Below, piece by piece: positions 35,597 through 44,661 of a DNA stretch of 64,000 nucleotides. A program made the position numbers and the translations under genes. Each line of letters begins with the position of its first letter. Within the stretch, counting starts at the first letter, position 1. Under the pieces are notes generated by a model. The model saw nothing but the letters and a program-made list of their open reading frames with translations. It was not told the DNA's origin and did not search any database. The stretch comes from Salinicoccus roseus (GTDB taxonomy: Bacteria; Bacillota; Bacilli; Staphylococcales; Salinicoccaceae). Location: the NCBI RefSeq assembly GCF_003814515.1, contig NZ_RKQJ01000001.1, forward strand, positions 1,329,795 through 1,393,794, given 5' to 3'.

Positions 35597-37072
35597 ATGG
35601 AAAAAGACAGTGCCAGACAATATGAATATCTATCGGAAAACCCCGATATCAAAACCCTCCCGATCATGCTGTCGCTCATCATCGGGGCATTTTTTGCAAT
35701 TTTGAATGAAACGCTCCTCAATATTGCGCTTACGACATTAATGGATCAATTCGACATCACCTTGCCGACCGTGCAGTGGATGGCTACAGGCTTCATGCTC
35801 GTCATGGGCATCGTCATTCCCGTCTCGGCCCTACTGATCCAATGGTTCACCACCCGTCAGCTTTTCCTGGGGACGATGATCATATTCACTCTCGGTACAG
35901 CCATTGCCGCCTCCGCCCCGACATTCGGCATCCTGCTGACCGGCCGCCTGATACAGGCAGTGGGCACCGGCATGCTGATGCCGATCATGTTCAATGTGTT
36001 CCTGCTCATGTACCCGCCCCATAAACGTGGCAGAATCATGGGAATCGTCGGCCTCGTCATCATGTTCGCTCCAGCCATCGGCCCGACACTTTCAGGCATC
36101 ATAGTAGAATACCTCGGATGGCGTTTCCTCTTCATCACCGTCATTCCGTTCTCATTATTTTCCATAGTATTCGCCTATTTCTTCCTGGTCAATGTATCGG
36201 AAGTGACACGGCCGAAAATCGACATCCTGTCCATCTTGTTCTCCACCGTCGGTTTTGGAGCGACCATATATGGGTTCAGTTCGGTCGGTGAGAGCGAAGC
36301 CGGGTTCCTGAGTCCAGTGGTGCTCGTTTCCCTTCTGCTGGGAATCAGCGGCATCTTTCTGTTTGCCTACCGGCAGCTCCATCTGGATGAGCCCATCATG
36401 GATTTCAGGGTGTTCAAGTATCCGATGTACCGCCATGCCGTCATCATGTTCGTGATCATCATCATGGCCATGTTCGCCTCGGAGATCATACTGCCGATCT
36501 ATATGCAGGGGCCCTTGGCACTGAGTGCCGCCACTGCAGGTATTCTTCTGCTTCCCGGCAGTCTGCTGAACGGTGCGCTCTCCCCTTTCATGGGTCAGCT
36601 GTTCGATAAGGTTGGCCCAAGGCCGATGATGATTCCTGCAACACTTGTGCTGAGCGGCACCATGTTCATGATGAGCCGCCTGGACACCGGCAGTTCGGTG
36701 TGGATGATCGTCATCGGCTTCCTGCTGCTCATGATCTCCGTTTCGGCAATCATGATGCCTGCCCAGACCAATGGGCTCAACCAGCTGCCTAAGCGGCTCT
36801 ATCCGCACGGTACCGCCGTCATATCGACCTTGCAGCCAATGGCCGGAGCCATAGGCGTTTCGGTCTTCATCAGCATCCTCAATGCCAGACAGGCAAACTA
36901 CCTCTCAGATGCAGAGACCCCGGACGATCCGGCAACGATCGACTTGGCCATGGTGGCTGGTGTGGAACTCGTCTATTTCACCGCCTTCATCTTTTCCATC
37001 GTTGCGGTAGTGATGGCACTGCGCGTGTATCGTGCGCGTCCCGATGACATTGCAGACACGAAAGTTGAATAG
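35597..37072 (+). CDS. MFS drug transporter, DHA2 (EmrB/QacA) family
   Basis: A 491-residue major facilitator with 14 predicted helices, similar to LmrB/MdeA-type exporters. Helix 1 carries LNETLLNIAL, the antiporter motif C reads GRIMGIVGLVIMFAPAIGPTLSG. It likely exports hydrophobic drugs with H+ antiport. The start ATG follows AGGAGAT; an upstream in-frame ATG lacks a site. Single gene. Confidence 0.9.
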   Translation: MEKDSARQYEYLSENPDIKTLPIMLSLIIGAFFAILNETLLNIALTTLMDQFDITLPTVQWMATGFMLVMGIVIPVSALLIQWFTTRQLFLGTMIIFTLGTAIAASAPTFGILLTGRLIQAVGTGMLMPIMFNVFLLMYPPHKRGRIMGIVGLVIMFAPAIGPTLSGIIVEYLGWRFLFITVIPFSLFSIVFAYFFLVNVSEVTRPKIDILSILFSTVGFGATIYGFSSVGESEAGFLSPVVLVSLLLGISGIFLFAYRQLHLDEPIMDFRVFKYPMYRHAVIMFVIIIMAMFASEIILPIYMQGPLALSAATAGILLLPGSLLNGALSPFMGQLFDKVGPRPMMIPATLVLSGTMFMMSRLDTGSSVWMIVIGFLLLMISVSAIMMPAQTNGLNQLPKRLYPHGTAVISTLQPMAGAIGVSVFISILNARQANYLSDAETPDDPATIDLAMVAGVELVYFTAFIFSIVAVVMALRVYRARPDDIADTKVE

Positions 37073-37073
37073 A

Positions 37074-37109
37074 AATAACGCCCCACCAATTTCGGTGGGG
37101 CGTTATTTT
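37074..37109. terminator. Bidirectional terminator, MFS / ywbE
   Basis: Stem AAATAACGCCCCACC / GGTGGGGCGTTATTT with a 6-nt loop between convergent genes. Confidence 0.9.
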
Positions 37110-37113
37110 TCAT

Positions 37114-37308
37114 TCATCCCAATATTTCCTTTACTCTGCCGACAGTGCCATCTTCGAGCTTCACTTTGATTCCGTGGGGGTGTGTCGCCGAGTTGGTCAG
37201 CAGTCTCGCCACCGTCCCTTCGGTCAGTTCCCCCGACCGCTGATGATGCTTCTGTACCACTTTCACTTTGACGCCTGGTTTGATATTTTCCCTTTTTGTT
37301 CCGTCCAT
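37114..37308 (-). CDS. ywbE: YwbE family protein (DUF2196)
   Basis: A 64-residue KOW-like small protein. The whole sequence, from NIKPGVKVKVVQKHHQRSG to GIKVKLEDGTVGRV, fits the conserved YwbE family, whose function is unknown. The ATG at 37308 has AAGGAG. It lies 28 nt after the end of the SDR and may share its transcript. Confidence 0.88.
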   Translation of the reverse strand: MDGTKRENIKPGVKVKVVQKHHQRSGELTEGTVARLLTNSATHPHGIKVKLEDGTVGRVKEILG

Positions 37309-37336
37309 GATATTCTCCTTAATGATTGATATGCTA

Positions 37337-38101
37337 TTATTCCTTAATCGTCTGACCACCATCGATGATCAGCTCTTCCCCGGTGATGAACCTGGCTTCA
37401 TCCGATGCCAAAAACAGCGCTGCATATGCTACATCTTCCGATTGGCCCAAATATTTGAGCGGCACAGCAGCAATCAGTGCATCCCGTATATCCGCATTCG
37501 AAGTCAGATACTCCGTAGATGGTGTCTCGATATAGCCTGGGTGTATGGAATTCACCCGTATATGGTCCCCACCGAAATCTCTTGCCGCACCCTTCGTCAT
37601 GGTGCGGATTGCCCCTTTCGAGGCAGAGTAGGCAGTGAGTCCCCCAAGACCGCTGATGCCGGTCAGGGAGGAAATGTTCACAATGGAACCCTGGCCATTC
37701 CTTTTCATCTCGGGAATCACATGCTTCATGCCGAGGAAGTTCCCGAGTGCATTGACATTCATGACCTTATCCCATTCCTCAATCGTCAACTTGTTCAGTG
37801 TAAATTCTGTAATGCCTGTAATGCCCGCGTTATTGATGAGTATATCGACTTTGCCGAATGTGCCGACAGCCTCCTCCACGATATGCTGCCAGTCCGCTTC
37901 CTTAGACACATCCTGCCGCAGGCCGATTACCGCATCAGGATACTGTTCCCCGAGCCTTTCGAGCAGTTCACCGAGATGTTCATCGTTCATATCCGTCGCT
38001 ACAACCTTCGCGCCCTCCCGGGCGAAAAGCTCCGCTTCCATCGCTCCCTGGCCGCTGCCTGCACCAGTGATCACCGCCACTTTGCCGTTAAGTCTTCCCA
38101 T
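37337..38101 (-). CDS. Short-chain dehydrogenase/reductase
   Basis: A 254-residue classical SDR with intact motifs GAGSGQGAM (cofactor), NNAG, Ser in SSLTG and YSASK. It resembles cyclopentanol or glucose 1-dehydrogenases, but the substrate is unknown. Start follows AGGAGG. Probably co-transcribed with ywbE. Confidence 0.9.
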   Translation of the reverse strand: MGRLNGKVAVITGAGSGQGAMEAELFAREGAKVVATDMNDEHLGELLERLGEQYPDAVIGLRQDVSKEADWQHIVEEAVGTFGKVDILINNAGITGITEFTLNKLTIEEWDKVMNVNALGNFLGMKHVIPEMKRNGQGSIVNISSLTGISGLGGLTAYSASKGAIRTMTKGAARDFGGDHIRVNSIHPGYIETPSTEYLTSNADIRDALIAAVPLKYLGQSEDVAYAALFLASDEARFITGEELIIDGGQTIKE

Positions 38102-38320
38102 ACTTATCCCTCCTGGTATACCGGGGCCTACATCCGTTCATGTAGGGCAGAACGCCATCACCACCCAGCATTTTCCTTTGTTTCTACATTCCCTTTCTCA
38201 TCGGATGTAATCCTCGACTTCCCTGAGCTGCATATATTCTACAGCACATTCAAAAAATACAGTAAAAATGCATATAATATATTATAATGATACTTCAGGC
38301 AAAATTAAGGAGGCGACATC

Positions 38321-38806
38321 ATGACTGGAAAAACACATATAATGGGCGGCATCACAGCAAGTCTTGCGGTTGCCCACGCAGCGAATGAAAATCCACTGAT
38401 CATGGTAGGGGCCGGCATCGTCGGTGCACTTCTGCCCGATATTTGCCATAGTGGAAGCAGGATTGGAAGAAGATTCCCCATATTATCACGCATCATCAAT
38501 CTTCTGTTCGGCCACCGCACATTTACCCACAGCCTCCTGTTTCTGGTAATCGTTTCGTTCCTCATCGACCGGTTCTTTCCAAACGATATACTGAAATATG
38601 GATTACTGACGGGTATGGTCAGCCATTACATACTGGATATGGCGACAAGAAGCGGCATCAAGCTCTTCTTTCCGCTCGACCTCACCGTCCGCTTCCCCCT
38701 CACCATCAGGACCGGAAGCAAGGTGGAGAACCTGATTTTCAGCATTCTTGCGCTTCTATCCTTCTACTTTGGATACGAAACGCTCGGTTGGTTCAGGTTC
38801 TGGTAG
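38321..38806 (+). CDS. Metal-dependent hydrolase-like membrane protein, YdjM/DUF457 family
   Basis: A 161-residue membrane protein. The family fingerprint is complete: MTGKTHIMGG at the start, GALLPDICHS, then GHRTFTHSLL and GMVSHYILDM. These His/Asp clusters suggest a metal-dependent hydrolase within the membrane. LexA-regulated in E. coli, but no SOS box is seen here. AAGGAGG precedes the ATG. Confidence 0.9.
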   Translation: MTGKTHIMGGITASLAVAHAANENPLIMVGAGIVGALLPDICHSGSRIGRRFPILSRIINLLFGHRTFTHSLLFLVIVSFLIDRFFPNDILKYGLLTGMVSHYILDMATRSGIKLFFPLDLTVRFPLTIRTGSKVENLIFSILALLSFYFGYETLGWFRFW

Positions 38807-38875
38807 TCAAAAACATATGCGCGCCTCATCCCAGTGATGCGGTGCGCATCTTCATTTTGTGGAAGCCAAGCAACA

Positions 38876-39475
38876 CTACTTCAGCCACCCCTTCTCCCTC
38901 GCCTTCGAGATGGCTTCGATCCGGTTGTCGACATACAGCTTATCCAGGATGATGGATATATAGTTTCTGACGGTCCCGTTCGACAGGTGCAGCTCCTTCG
39001 CAATGGCCTTCGTCGTTCTGCCCGCCTCCAGCAGCTGGATGATTTCCATCTCCCGCGGGGTAAGGGGATTCGCAGCTTCGAAAGCCACGTCAATCAGTTC
39101 TGGCGAATAGATGCGCCTCCCTCCGATGATGTGTCTGATCGACTGTGCGAGCGTTTCACTGGAGCTGTCCTTCAGCAGATAGCCGCTCACCTGCGCCTGC
39201 TTCGCCCGTTCGAAATACCCGGGGCGTGCGAAGGTCGTCAGCATAATGACTTTGCATGAGCCGCCCTTCAGGCGTTCTGCCGCCTCCAGCCCGGTCATCA
39301 CCGGCATCTCGATATCCATGAGGCACACGTCCGGAGACTCCGCGGCAACAAGGTCCAGAGCTTCTGCTCCATTCTCCGCTTGTCCGACAACAGTCATATC
39401 TTCTTCAAGATCCAACAGCGCACCGAGCGCACCCCTCAGCAGGTTCTGGTCTTCAGCCAGTACAATGCGGATCAT
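38876..39475 (-). CDS. desR: Response regulator, DesR-like (NarL/FixJ family)
   Basis: A 199-residue regulator with receiver domain (phosphoacceptor Asp54 in LMDIEMPV, Lys in YLLKDSS) and a LuxR-type helix-turn-helix (LTPREMEIIQLLEAG). The ATG at 39475 is chosen from GAGGAGGG spacing. It overlaps the kinase gene directly upstream by a few bases. With the neighbouring desaturase, it matches the B. subtilis DesK-DesR cold/fluidity circuit, in which phosphorylated DesR activates des. Confidence 0.9.
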   Translation of the reverse strand: MIRIVLAEDQNLLRGALGALLDLEEDMTVVGQAENGAEALDLVAAESPDVCLMDIEMPVMTGLEAAERLKGGSCKVIMLTTFARPGYFERAKQAQVSGYLLKDSSSETLAQSIRHIIGGRRIYSPELIDVAFEAANPLTPREMEIIQLLEAGRTTKAIAKELHLSNGTVRNYISIILDKLYVDNRIEAISKAREKGWLK

Positions 39476-39477
39476 AT

Positions 39478-40599
39478 TCATCCCTCCTCAATCTCTTTCA
39501 ATACTTTCGGCACCGCGATATTGATTTCAAAACCACCGTTGTTGTTGACGATCTGCATCTCTCCATTCACGAAGGAGAGGCGTTCACGCATCCCGTGGAT
39601 GCCATGGCCCGACTGGAAGATTTCCCTGCCCTCTCCATTATCCATGACCTTAAGGAGTATATCCTGATCCGTCTCGATCAGCTCGATCACGCACAGATGC
39701 GCCTGGCTGTGCTTCACCACATTGGTGACCGCTTCCTTCAGACACATGCTCAGCACATTTTCAACAAGCACGGGTATATTGTTGAAGCTTCCTTCGACAG
39801 TTATATCATACCGTATCTGGGCAGCATCCATCAGCTTTTTCACGTGCTCCACTTCACCCTCCAGATCGACACTCTTCATATCACTGATCATTTCCCGTAC
39901 TTCCTTCAGTGCCTGTCTCGATGTCGACTGTATGTCTGCGAGCTCGCGCTTTGCAGCATTGGGATCCTTGTCTATCAGCTTCTTTGACAATTCACTCTTA
40001 AGACCGATCATCGACAGCTTCTGACCGAGCGTATCATGCAGATCACGGGCGATCCTGTGGCGTTCTTCCACTATCGCAAGTTCTGCAATCCTCATGTTAG
40101 CATCTTCAAGCTGCATTTCCAGTTCCTCCTGCTTCAGGCGGTTGTACTGGCTGATCGGAAGCAGGATGACGCCTAGGACGGTCATGATGAGGAAAGGCAG
40201 ATGGCTGAGCAGCAGCGTATAATTGTAGAAGAAGCCGAAAGTGATTGCACCGACCGTCGTCACCAGATGAATGACGTACATAGAGATGAAACCGGCCCTA
40301 TTCCTTATGTTGCCGACATAGAATGCTGTGAAAAGCGCAAAATAGACATAGCCGTAGAATATGGTCATCGCAATATTGATGCAGAATTCAATGCTCAGAC
40401 CTATGTAGATCAGGGGGCCACGCGTATTGAACGTCAGCCAGTATATGGTGAAGAAGAGCACAGTCAAAGCAACACCCGAGAAGATCTCCCATGAATCATT
40501 GGAACGGAATATGAAATAGAACGGCAGGATGCAGAATATGATCCATATGTACAGACTGAGTCCTGTATTTTTAGGAAATATATGATACCAGTCGCGCAT
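39478..40599 (-). CDS. desK: Sensor histidine kinase, DesK-like
   Basis: A 373-residue kinase with about five or six membrane helices (residues 15-150), a short linker coiled coil, and a HisKA_3 domain whose phosphorylated His is His188 (RIARDLHDT), the same number as in B. subtilis DesK. N, G1 and G2 boxes follow (EAVTNVVKH, DNGEG, HGIHGM). It senses membrane thickness or fluidity in the family. Ribosome binding site AGGGAGGCGG. Between desaturase and regulator genes. Confidence 0.9.
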   Translation of the reverse strand: MRDWYHIFPKNTGLSLYIWIIFCILPFYFIFRSNDSWEIFSGVALTVLFFTIYWLTFNTRGPLIYIGLSIEFCINIAMTIFYGYVYFALFTAFYVGNIRNRAGFISMYVIHLVTTVGAITFGFFYNYTLLLSHLPFLIMTVLGVILLPISQYNRLKQEELEMQLEDANMRIAELAIVEERHRIARDLHDTLGQKLSMIGLKSELSKKLIDKDPNAAKRELADIQSTSRQALKEVREMISDMKSVDLEGEVEHVKKLMDAAQIRYDITVEGSFNNIPVLVENVLSMCLKEAVTNVVKHSQAHLCVIELIETDQDILLKVMDNGEGREIFQSGHGIHGMRERLSFVNGEMQIVNNNGGFEINIAVPKVLKEIEEG

Positions 40600-40682
40600 G
40601 GATGACCGCCTCCCTTCACCTTATTTGTTCCAGTGTAACAGTTTTATGGAACGATGGGCCCACCAAAAATGTATAAAAATAA

Positions 40683-40706
40683 ATCCCCCTGACTGATCAG
40701 GGGGAT
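40683..40706 (-). terminator. Terminator of the desaturase gene
   Basis: Stem ATCCCCCTGA / TCAGGGGGAT with a 4-nt loop followed on the minus strand by TTTATTTTTAT, just after the stop. The kinase gene begins downstream, so desKR may need its own promoter or read-through. Confidence 0.85.
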
Positions 40707-40711
40707 ATCAT

Positions 40712-41734
40712 CTAGTCTGTACTTGGCTGATGCTTTTCATTCAATTGCGCCTTCATCTCACGGAAGGTCACGAATGTCTTCTTCTTCTCGTCATACAGAC
40801 GGAAGCGGATGGATTCAAGGCTCGACTTCAGGGTGATGGTCGTCGCCTGATGGAGCGGCGGCGTACTCTCATGTGCTTTTTCCAGTGAATAGTTGGGCAC
40901 TCTTGGCGCCAGATGGTGCACATGGTGATAGCCGATGCTGCCTGTCATCCATTCGAGCCAGCGGGGCAGCTTGTAGTAGGAGCTGCCGTCCACTGCCGCT
41001 TTTACGTAATCCCATTCGGATTCATTTTCAAAATAGGAGTCTTCGAACTGGTGCTGGACATAGAAGAGCCAGATGCCGAGCATGCCTGCAACGTAGATGA
41101 TCGGAAGCTGTACGAGCAGCAGTACATGCCAGCCAAGCGTGAAACCGATCAGACAGTAGATTGCCACAAGTAGCCCATTGATCAGATAGGTGTTCATGCG
41201 TTCCTTCTTCTTGGCGCCTTTGCGGTTGAAACGGTTGTCCAGCAGGAACAGTGACAATGGTCCAAGGCCGAACATGATGAGCGGATTACGGTAGAGGCGA
41301 TATTTCAGCCTCTCCCATTTTCCTGCTTCTTCGTATTCTTCGACCGTCATGACCCAGATGTCACCGATGCCCCGCTTGTCCAGGTTGCCGCTTGTTGCGT
41401 GGTGGATCGAGTGTTCCCGCTTCCATTTTTCATACGCAAAGTGGGTGATGACGCCGGTGATGGTGCCGAATATCGTGTTCCACTTCTTGCTCTTGAAGAA
41501 TGACTGGTGGGCACAGTCGTGGAAGATGATGAACGTCCGGATCATGAAGCCGGCAGCTCCGATGCTGAACAGCAGACTGAGCCAGAATGAAATGCTCAGT
41601 GACTGGTACGCCAGGAACCATAACGCAAAAAATGGAAGAACCGTGTTGAAAAGCTGTATGATGCTTGTCTTCGTCTGTGACTTGGCGAACGGCATGACGT
41701 CTTTCCTCAGCTGTGCCTGTTTCTGTTTTGACAT
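40712..41734 (-). CDS. des: Membrane fatty acid desaturase (acyl-lipid)
   Basis: A 340-residue di-iron desaturase. Three His boxes are present: HDCAHQS at about residue 72, HSIHHA at about 108 and HHVHH at about 270. It introduces a double bond in membrane acyl chains and so keeps the membrane fluid in the cold. Start ATG 41734 preferred over a TTG three codons upstream because AGAGGT is 8 nt before it. desKR lie 113 nt downstream in the same direction. Confidence 0.92.
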   Translation of the reverse strand: MSKQKQAQLRKDVMPFAKSQTKTSIIQLFNTVLPFFALWFLAYQSLSISFWLSLLFSIGAAGFMIRTFIIFHDCAHQSFFKSKKWNTIFGTITGVITHFAYEKWKREHSIHHATSGNLDKRGIGDIWVMTVEEYEEAGKWERLKYRLYRNPLIMFGLGPLSLFLLDNRFNRKGAKKKERMNTYLINGLLVAIYCLIGFTLGWHVLLLVQLPIIYVAGMLGIWLFYVQHQFEDSYFENESEWDYVKAAVDGSSYYKLPRWLEWMTGSIGYHHVHHLAPRVPNYSLEKAHESTPPLHQATTITLKSSLESIRFRLYDEKKKTFVTFREMKAQLNEKHQPSTD

Positions 41735-41822
41735 GTGGGCCAACCTCTTTCCTGTAATCTTATTGGTTTTATTTTAAGCTATGCCAACAAGCGGGTGTAG
41801 AGGCAGGTGTCAGCAATAATAC

Positions 41823-41836
41823 ATGACATTTGTCAT
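41823..41836. promoter_or_regulatory. Palindrome upstream of des, candidate regulator site
   Basis: ATGACA-TT-TGTCAT is a perfect inverted repeat about 90 bp upstream of the desaturase start; it overlaps the stop codon of the upstream gene. It could be a DesR site, but this is inference from position and symmetry only. Confidence 0.4.
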
Positions 41837-42390
41837 ATAAGGAGCATGGCCCGGAACCCCCTGGCACTGTAATAGGATTCCGCACCGTTATGATAGATGA
41901 ACATCGCGCCATATCGGTGATCCCCAAACAGGGCGCCTCCCAGCTTCCTGATGTCGGCCGGTGTCCGGATCCAGCTTGATGTCTTCCGATCGACCACTTC
42001 AATGGTCTGGAGTTGCCGGTAATCCGCCTCGTCAAGGAGTTCCACCCCCATCTCCTCCGCCATGCCGACTGCACTGTTTTCAGGCTTGTTCTTCTTTCTT
42101 GCCTGGAGTGCCTCATCGTCATAACAGACCTTACGCCGCCCTTCCGGGCTTTCAGCTGAAAAATCATAGAATATTATTGCTCCATCCGCCTCAGCTGCCA
42201 CATCCGGTTCCCCACCGGTCCGTTCCATTTCGCCCAGGGACCACAGCTTTTCGGGATGGCTGTCGAGACGTGCTTCAACATCTCTCCACTCCATATCCTC
42301 ATGACGGTACATATGCGATTCAAAGCGCACTTTCAATACACTGAGCAAATGCCGGCTTTCCTCATTCGTCAACTTCCTTACATCTGTCAT
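41833..42390 (-). CDS. DUF4256 family protein
   Basis: A 185-residue cytosolic protein. It carries the block RRKVCYDDEALQARKKNKPENSA and the C-terminal SWIRTPADIRKLGGALFGDHRYG that define DUF4256. Function unknown. The ATG at 42390 follows GGGAGGG; earlier starts lack a site. Single gene. Confidence 0.85.
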   Translation of the reverse strand: MTDVRKLTNEESRHLLSVLKVRFESHMYRHEDMEWRDVEARLDSHPEKLWSLGEMERTGGEPDVAAEADGAIIFYDFSAESPEGRRKVCYDDEALQARKKNKPENSAVGMAEEMGVELLDEADYRQLQTIEVVDRKTSSWIRTPADIRKLGGALFGDHRYGAMFIYHNGAESYYSARGFRAMLLI

Positions 42391-42433
42391 ATCCATCCCT
42401 CCCATCAATATGCCCCTTCATCGGTTGCAGGGG

Positions 42434-42478
42434 ACAAAAGACCTCCCTTCAGATGTTCCTTTCCTGAGGGAGGTCTTC
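42434..42478 (-). terminator. Terminator of the glcG-like gene
   Basis: Stem AAGACCTCCC / GGGAGGTCTT with a loop of about 20 nt; T tract TTTTG on the minus strand. Confidence 0.75.
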
Positions 42479-42507
42479 CAATACTCATAAAATTATAGCA
42501 GGTTCAA

Positions 42508-42918
42508 CTATAGCGCCTTGAATGCTTCGACACCCGCTTCGGCCACCTTCACATCATCCGGTACACTGCTGCCGCTGACACCGATGGCTCCCACAACCTT
42601 GCCATCCGCTTCAAGCGGGATGCCACCACCAAAGACGACGATGCGTCCCTGATTCGTCGTGTTCAGGCCGAATAGCTCTGCATTCGGCACCGTCGCCTCT
42701 TCCAGATTGGATGTCGGCATCTTCAGGGCCACTGATGTCCATGCCTTGTTCTGCGCAATATCGATGCTTGCGAGCCACGCATCATCCATGCGGTGTACCG
42801 CAACCAGATTGCCTCCTTCGTCGATGACGGAGATCACCATCTGTACACCGATCTCTGACGCCTTCTGCTCTGCGCCCTCAATTATCTTCTTTGCATTTTC
42901 CAGATTGATCCTACTCAT
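42508..42918 (-). CDS. GlcG/HbpS family heme-binding protein
   Basis: A 136-residue protein of the GlcG/HbpS (DUF336) family. The conserved strand pattern VSVIDEGGNLVAVHRMDDAWLAS and FGGGIPLE.DGKVVGAIGVSG is intact. Relatives bind heme or cobalamin or act in corrinoid-linked pathways; the role here is unknown. AAAGGGG lies upstream. Cytosolic, monocistronic. Confidence 0.88.
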   Translation of the reverse strand: MSRINLENAKKIIEGAEQKASEIGVQMVISVIDEGGNLVAVHRMDDAWLASIDIAQNKAWTSVALKMPTSNLEEATVPNAELFGLNTTNQGRIVVFGGGIPLEADGKVVGAIGVSGSSVPDDVKVAEAGVEAFKAL

Positions 42919-43062
42919 TACGCTTCCCCTTTCAAACTTTCGATTTTGAATCGAGTGTGGTGTTACGCATATGGCAGTTGTTTCTGTAATATCAACATAT
43001 CCATCATATACAAATCGGAAAATTCAGTCAAATAAAGCAGTGCTTCATCTTTTTGGCTGTTC

Positions 43063-43992
43063 TTAATCATGTGCTTCATGCATCCTTTCATTAAGATGGC
43101 ACATCAATGCTTCATCATGCGGGTGGGATTCGCCCTCCACCTGTATGGTCACGTGGCCGATACCCTCATCCCCAAGCCTCCGTTCCAGTTCATGCAGCAG
43201 CTCACCACTCTCCTTGATCGTCATGGTGTCATCGACCGTCACGTGGCATGACATGGCGTTCTGTCCACTCGTGATGCTCCACATATGGAGGTCGTGTATA
43301 TCGATGATCCGAGTGTCCGCCTGCATGACACTTACGATGTGCTCTACATCTACACCAACCGGCGTCCCCTCCATCAGGACATGGATGGCATCCTTCGTCA
43401 CCCGCCAGCCGCTGATGATGATCAGGACAGCAACGATGACGCTCGCCAATGGGTCGGCCAGCCCCCAGCCGAAGAATATGATCAGGAGGGCAGCGGCGAT
43501 TGCCCCGATCGAGCCCAGCAAGTCTCCCATCACATGGAGGAAGGCGGCCCTGATGTTCAGGTTTCCCTCTGTATCACCCCCGCGCATCAATATCCATGCG
43601 ACGATGATGTTCACCACAAGTCCCATTGTAGCAATCACCAGCATGCCCCCCGACGCGACTTCAGGCGGATCCATGAAGCGTTGGAACGCCTCGTAGAAGA
43701 TGTAGGCGGAAATGAGTATGAGCGTCACACCGTTGAAGATCGCCGCCAGTATTTCAAACCGCTTGTATCCATAAGTCTTGCTGTAGTTGGCTGTCTTCCG
43801 CCCCAGACTGAAGGCGAGGACCGCCACACCCAGTGAAATCGAGTCACTCAGCATATGCCCCGCGTCGGACAGGAGTGCGAGACTGTTCGTCAGCCAGCCG
43901 CCGACCGCTTCAACGAGCATATAACCGGTGATGATGAAGAAGCTGATCAGAAGAACCCTCCTGTTCGCTCCGTGCGAATGATCATGCGGCAT
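43063..43992 (-). CDS. czcD: Cation diffusion facilitator, zinc/cadmium efflux (CzcD-type)
   Basis: A 309-residue CDF transporter with six helices, the metal site HxxxD in helices 2 and 5 (LLSDAGHMLSDS and residues near ADPLASVIVA), and a cytoplasmic C-terminal domain with His residues (IHDLHMWSITSG). The N terminus has a His cluster (MPHDHSHG) that may bind metal. It exports Zn2+ or similar by H+ antiport. No ArsR-type regulator is adjacent and no CzrA-type operator was recognised. Confidence 0.92.
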   Translation of the reverse strand: MPHDHSHGANRRVLLISFFIITGYMLVEAVGGWLTNSLALLSDAGHMLSDSISLGVAVLAFSLGRKTANYSKTYGYKRFEILAAIFNGVTLILISAYIFYEAFQRFMDPPEVASGGMLVIATMGLVVNIIVAWILMRGGDTEGNLNIRAAFLHVMGDLLGSIGAIAAALLIIFFGWGLADPLASVIVAVLIIISGWRVTKDAIHVLMEGTPVGVDVEHIVSVMQADTRIIDIHDLHMWSITSGQNAMSCHVTVDDTMTIKESGELLHELERRLGDEGIGHVTIQVEGESHPHDEALMCHLNERMHEAHD

Positions 43993-44193
43993 ATCGATCC
44001 CCCCTGTAGCATCTTTTCACATTCAATTATATCAGCATGAATGTCTTTGCACAGTGAATATGCAACCCTTGGTGCACGTAGTAGGCCTCCATGTTCCTGC
44101 AGCATGACCCAGTCAAAGTATTTTTGCATCCAATCATGAGGATTTGTGGTTAAATGGAAGCATGACCAATCCTAAAATGAAGGAAGTGGCAAT

Positions 44194-44628
44194 ATGGACA
44201 TTGAAGAGTATATCAGGCAGATCGACGACAGATGGCAGGATGCTTTTATAGGAGTTTGGAGGACGATCGGAGAAAACCTCCCTGAAGGATTCCAGACGGA
44301 GATGCAGCACGGCATGCCGACTTATGCTGTACCGAAAGAGACGTATCCGGAAGGCTACCACGTGGATGGTGGAGCCCTTCCCTTTATAAGCGTCGCCGCC
44401 CAAAAAAGGCACCTCGCCATCTATCATATGGGGATATACAGTGACGATGAACTGTACGAATGGTTTACAGACGCCTACCCGGAGCATATGGCAACCAAGC
44501 TCAACATGGGCAAAAGCTGTATCCGCTTCTCCAACCCACAAAATATTCCCTATGCACTGCTTGGGGAACTTGCCGGGAAGATGACAGCGGATGAGTGGAT
44601 TGAACTGTATGAATCAAGGAAGTCTTAG
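44194..44628 (+). CDS. DUF1801 domain protein
   Basis: A 144-residue protein of the DUF1801 (YdhG/YdeI-like) family. Features are an N-terminal helix, then a YAVPKETYPEGYHVDGGALPFISVAAQKRHLAIYHMG core. The family includes the frataxin-like Fra protein, but this member lacks an assigned function. A degenerate relative lies at 51409-51551. Ribosome binding site GAAGGAAG. Confidence 0.8.
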   Translation: MDIEEYIRQIDDRWQDAFIGVWRTIGENLPEGFQTEMQHGMPTYAVPKETYPEGYHVDGGALPFISVAAQKRHLAIYHMGIYSDDELYEWFTDAYPEHMATKLNMGKSCIRFSNPQNIPYALLGELAGKMTADEWIELYESRKS

Positions 44629-44661
44629 TATGCAGGAATATGAATTGAAAGGGGACCTCTT

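Noticed and set aside
37268..38287. A 339-codon open frame opposite ywbE and the SDR
   Set aside because: Shadow frame covering two real genes on the other strand; composition is not protein-like.
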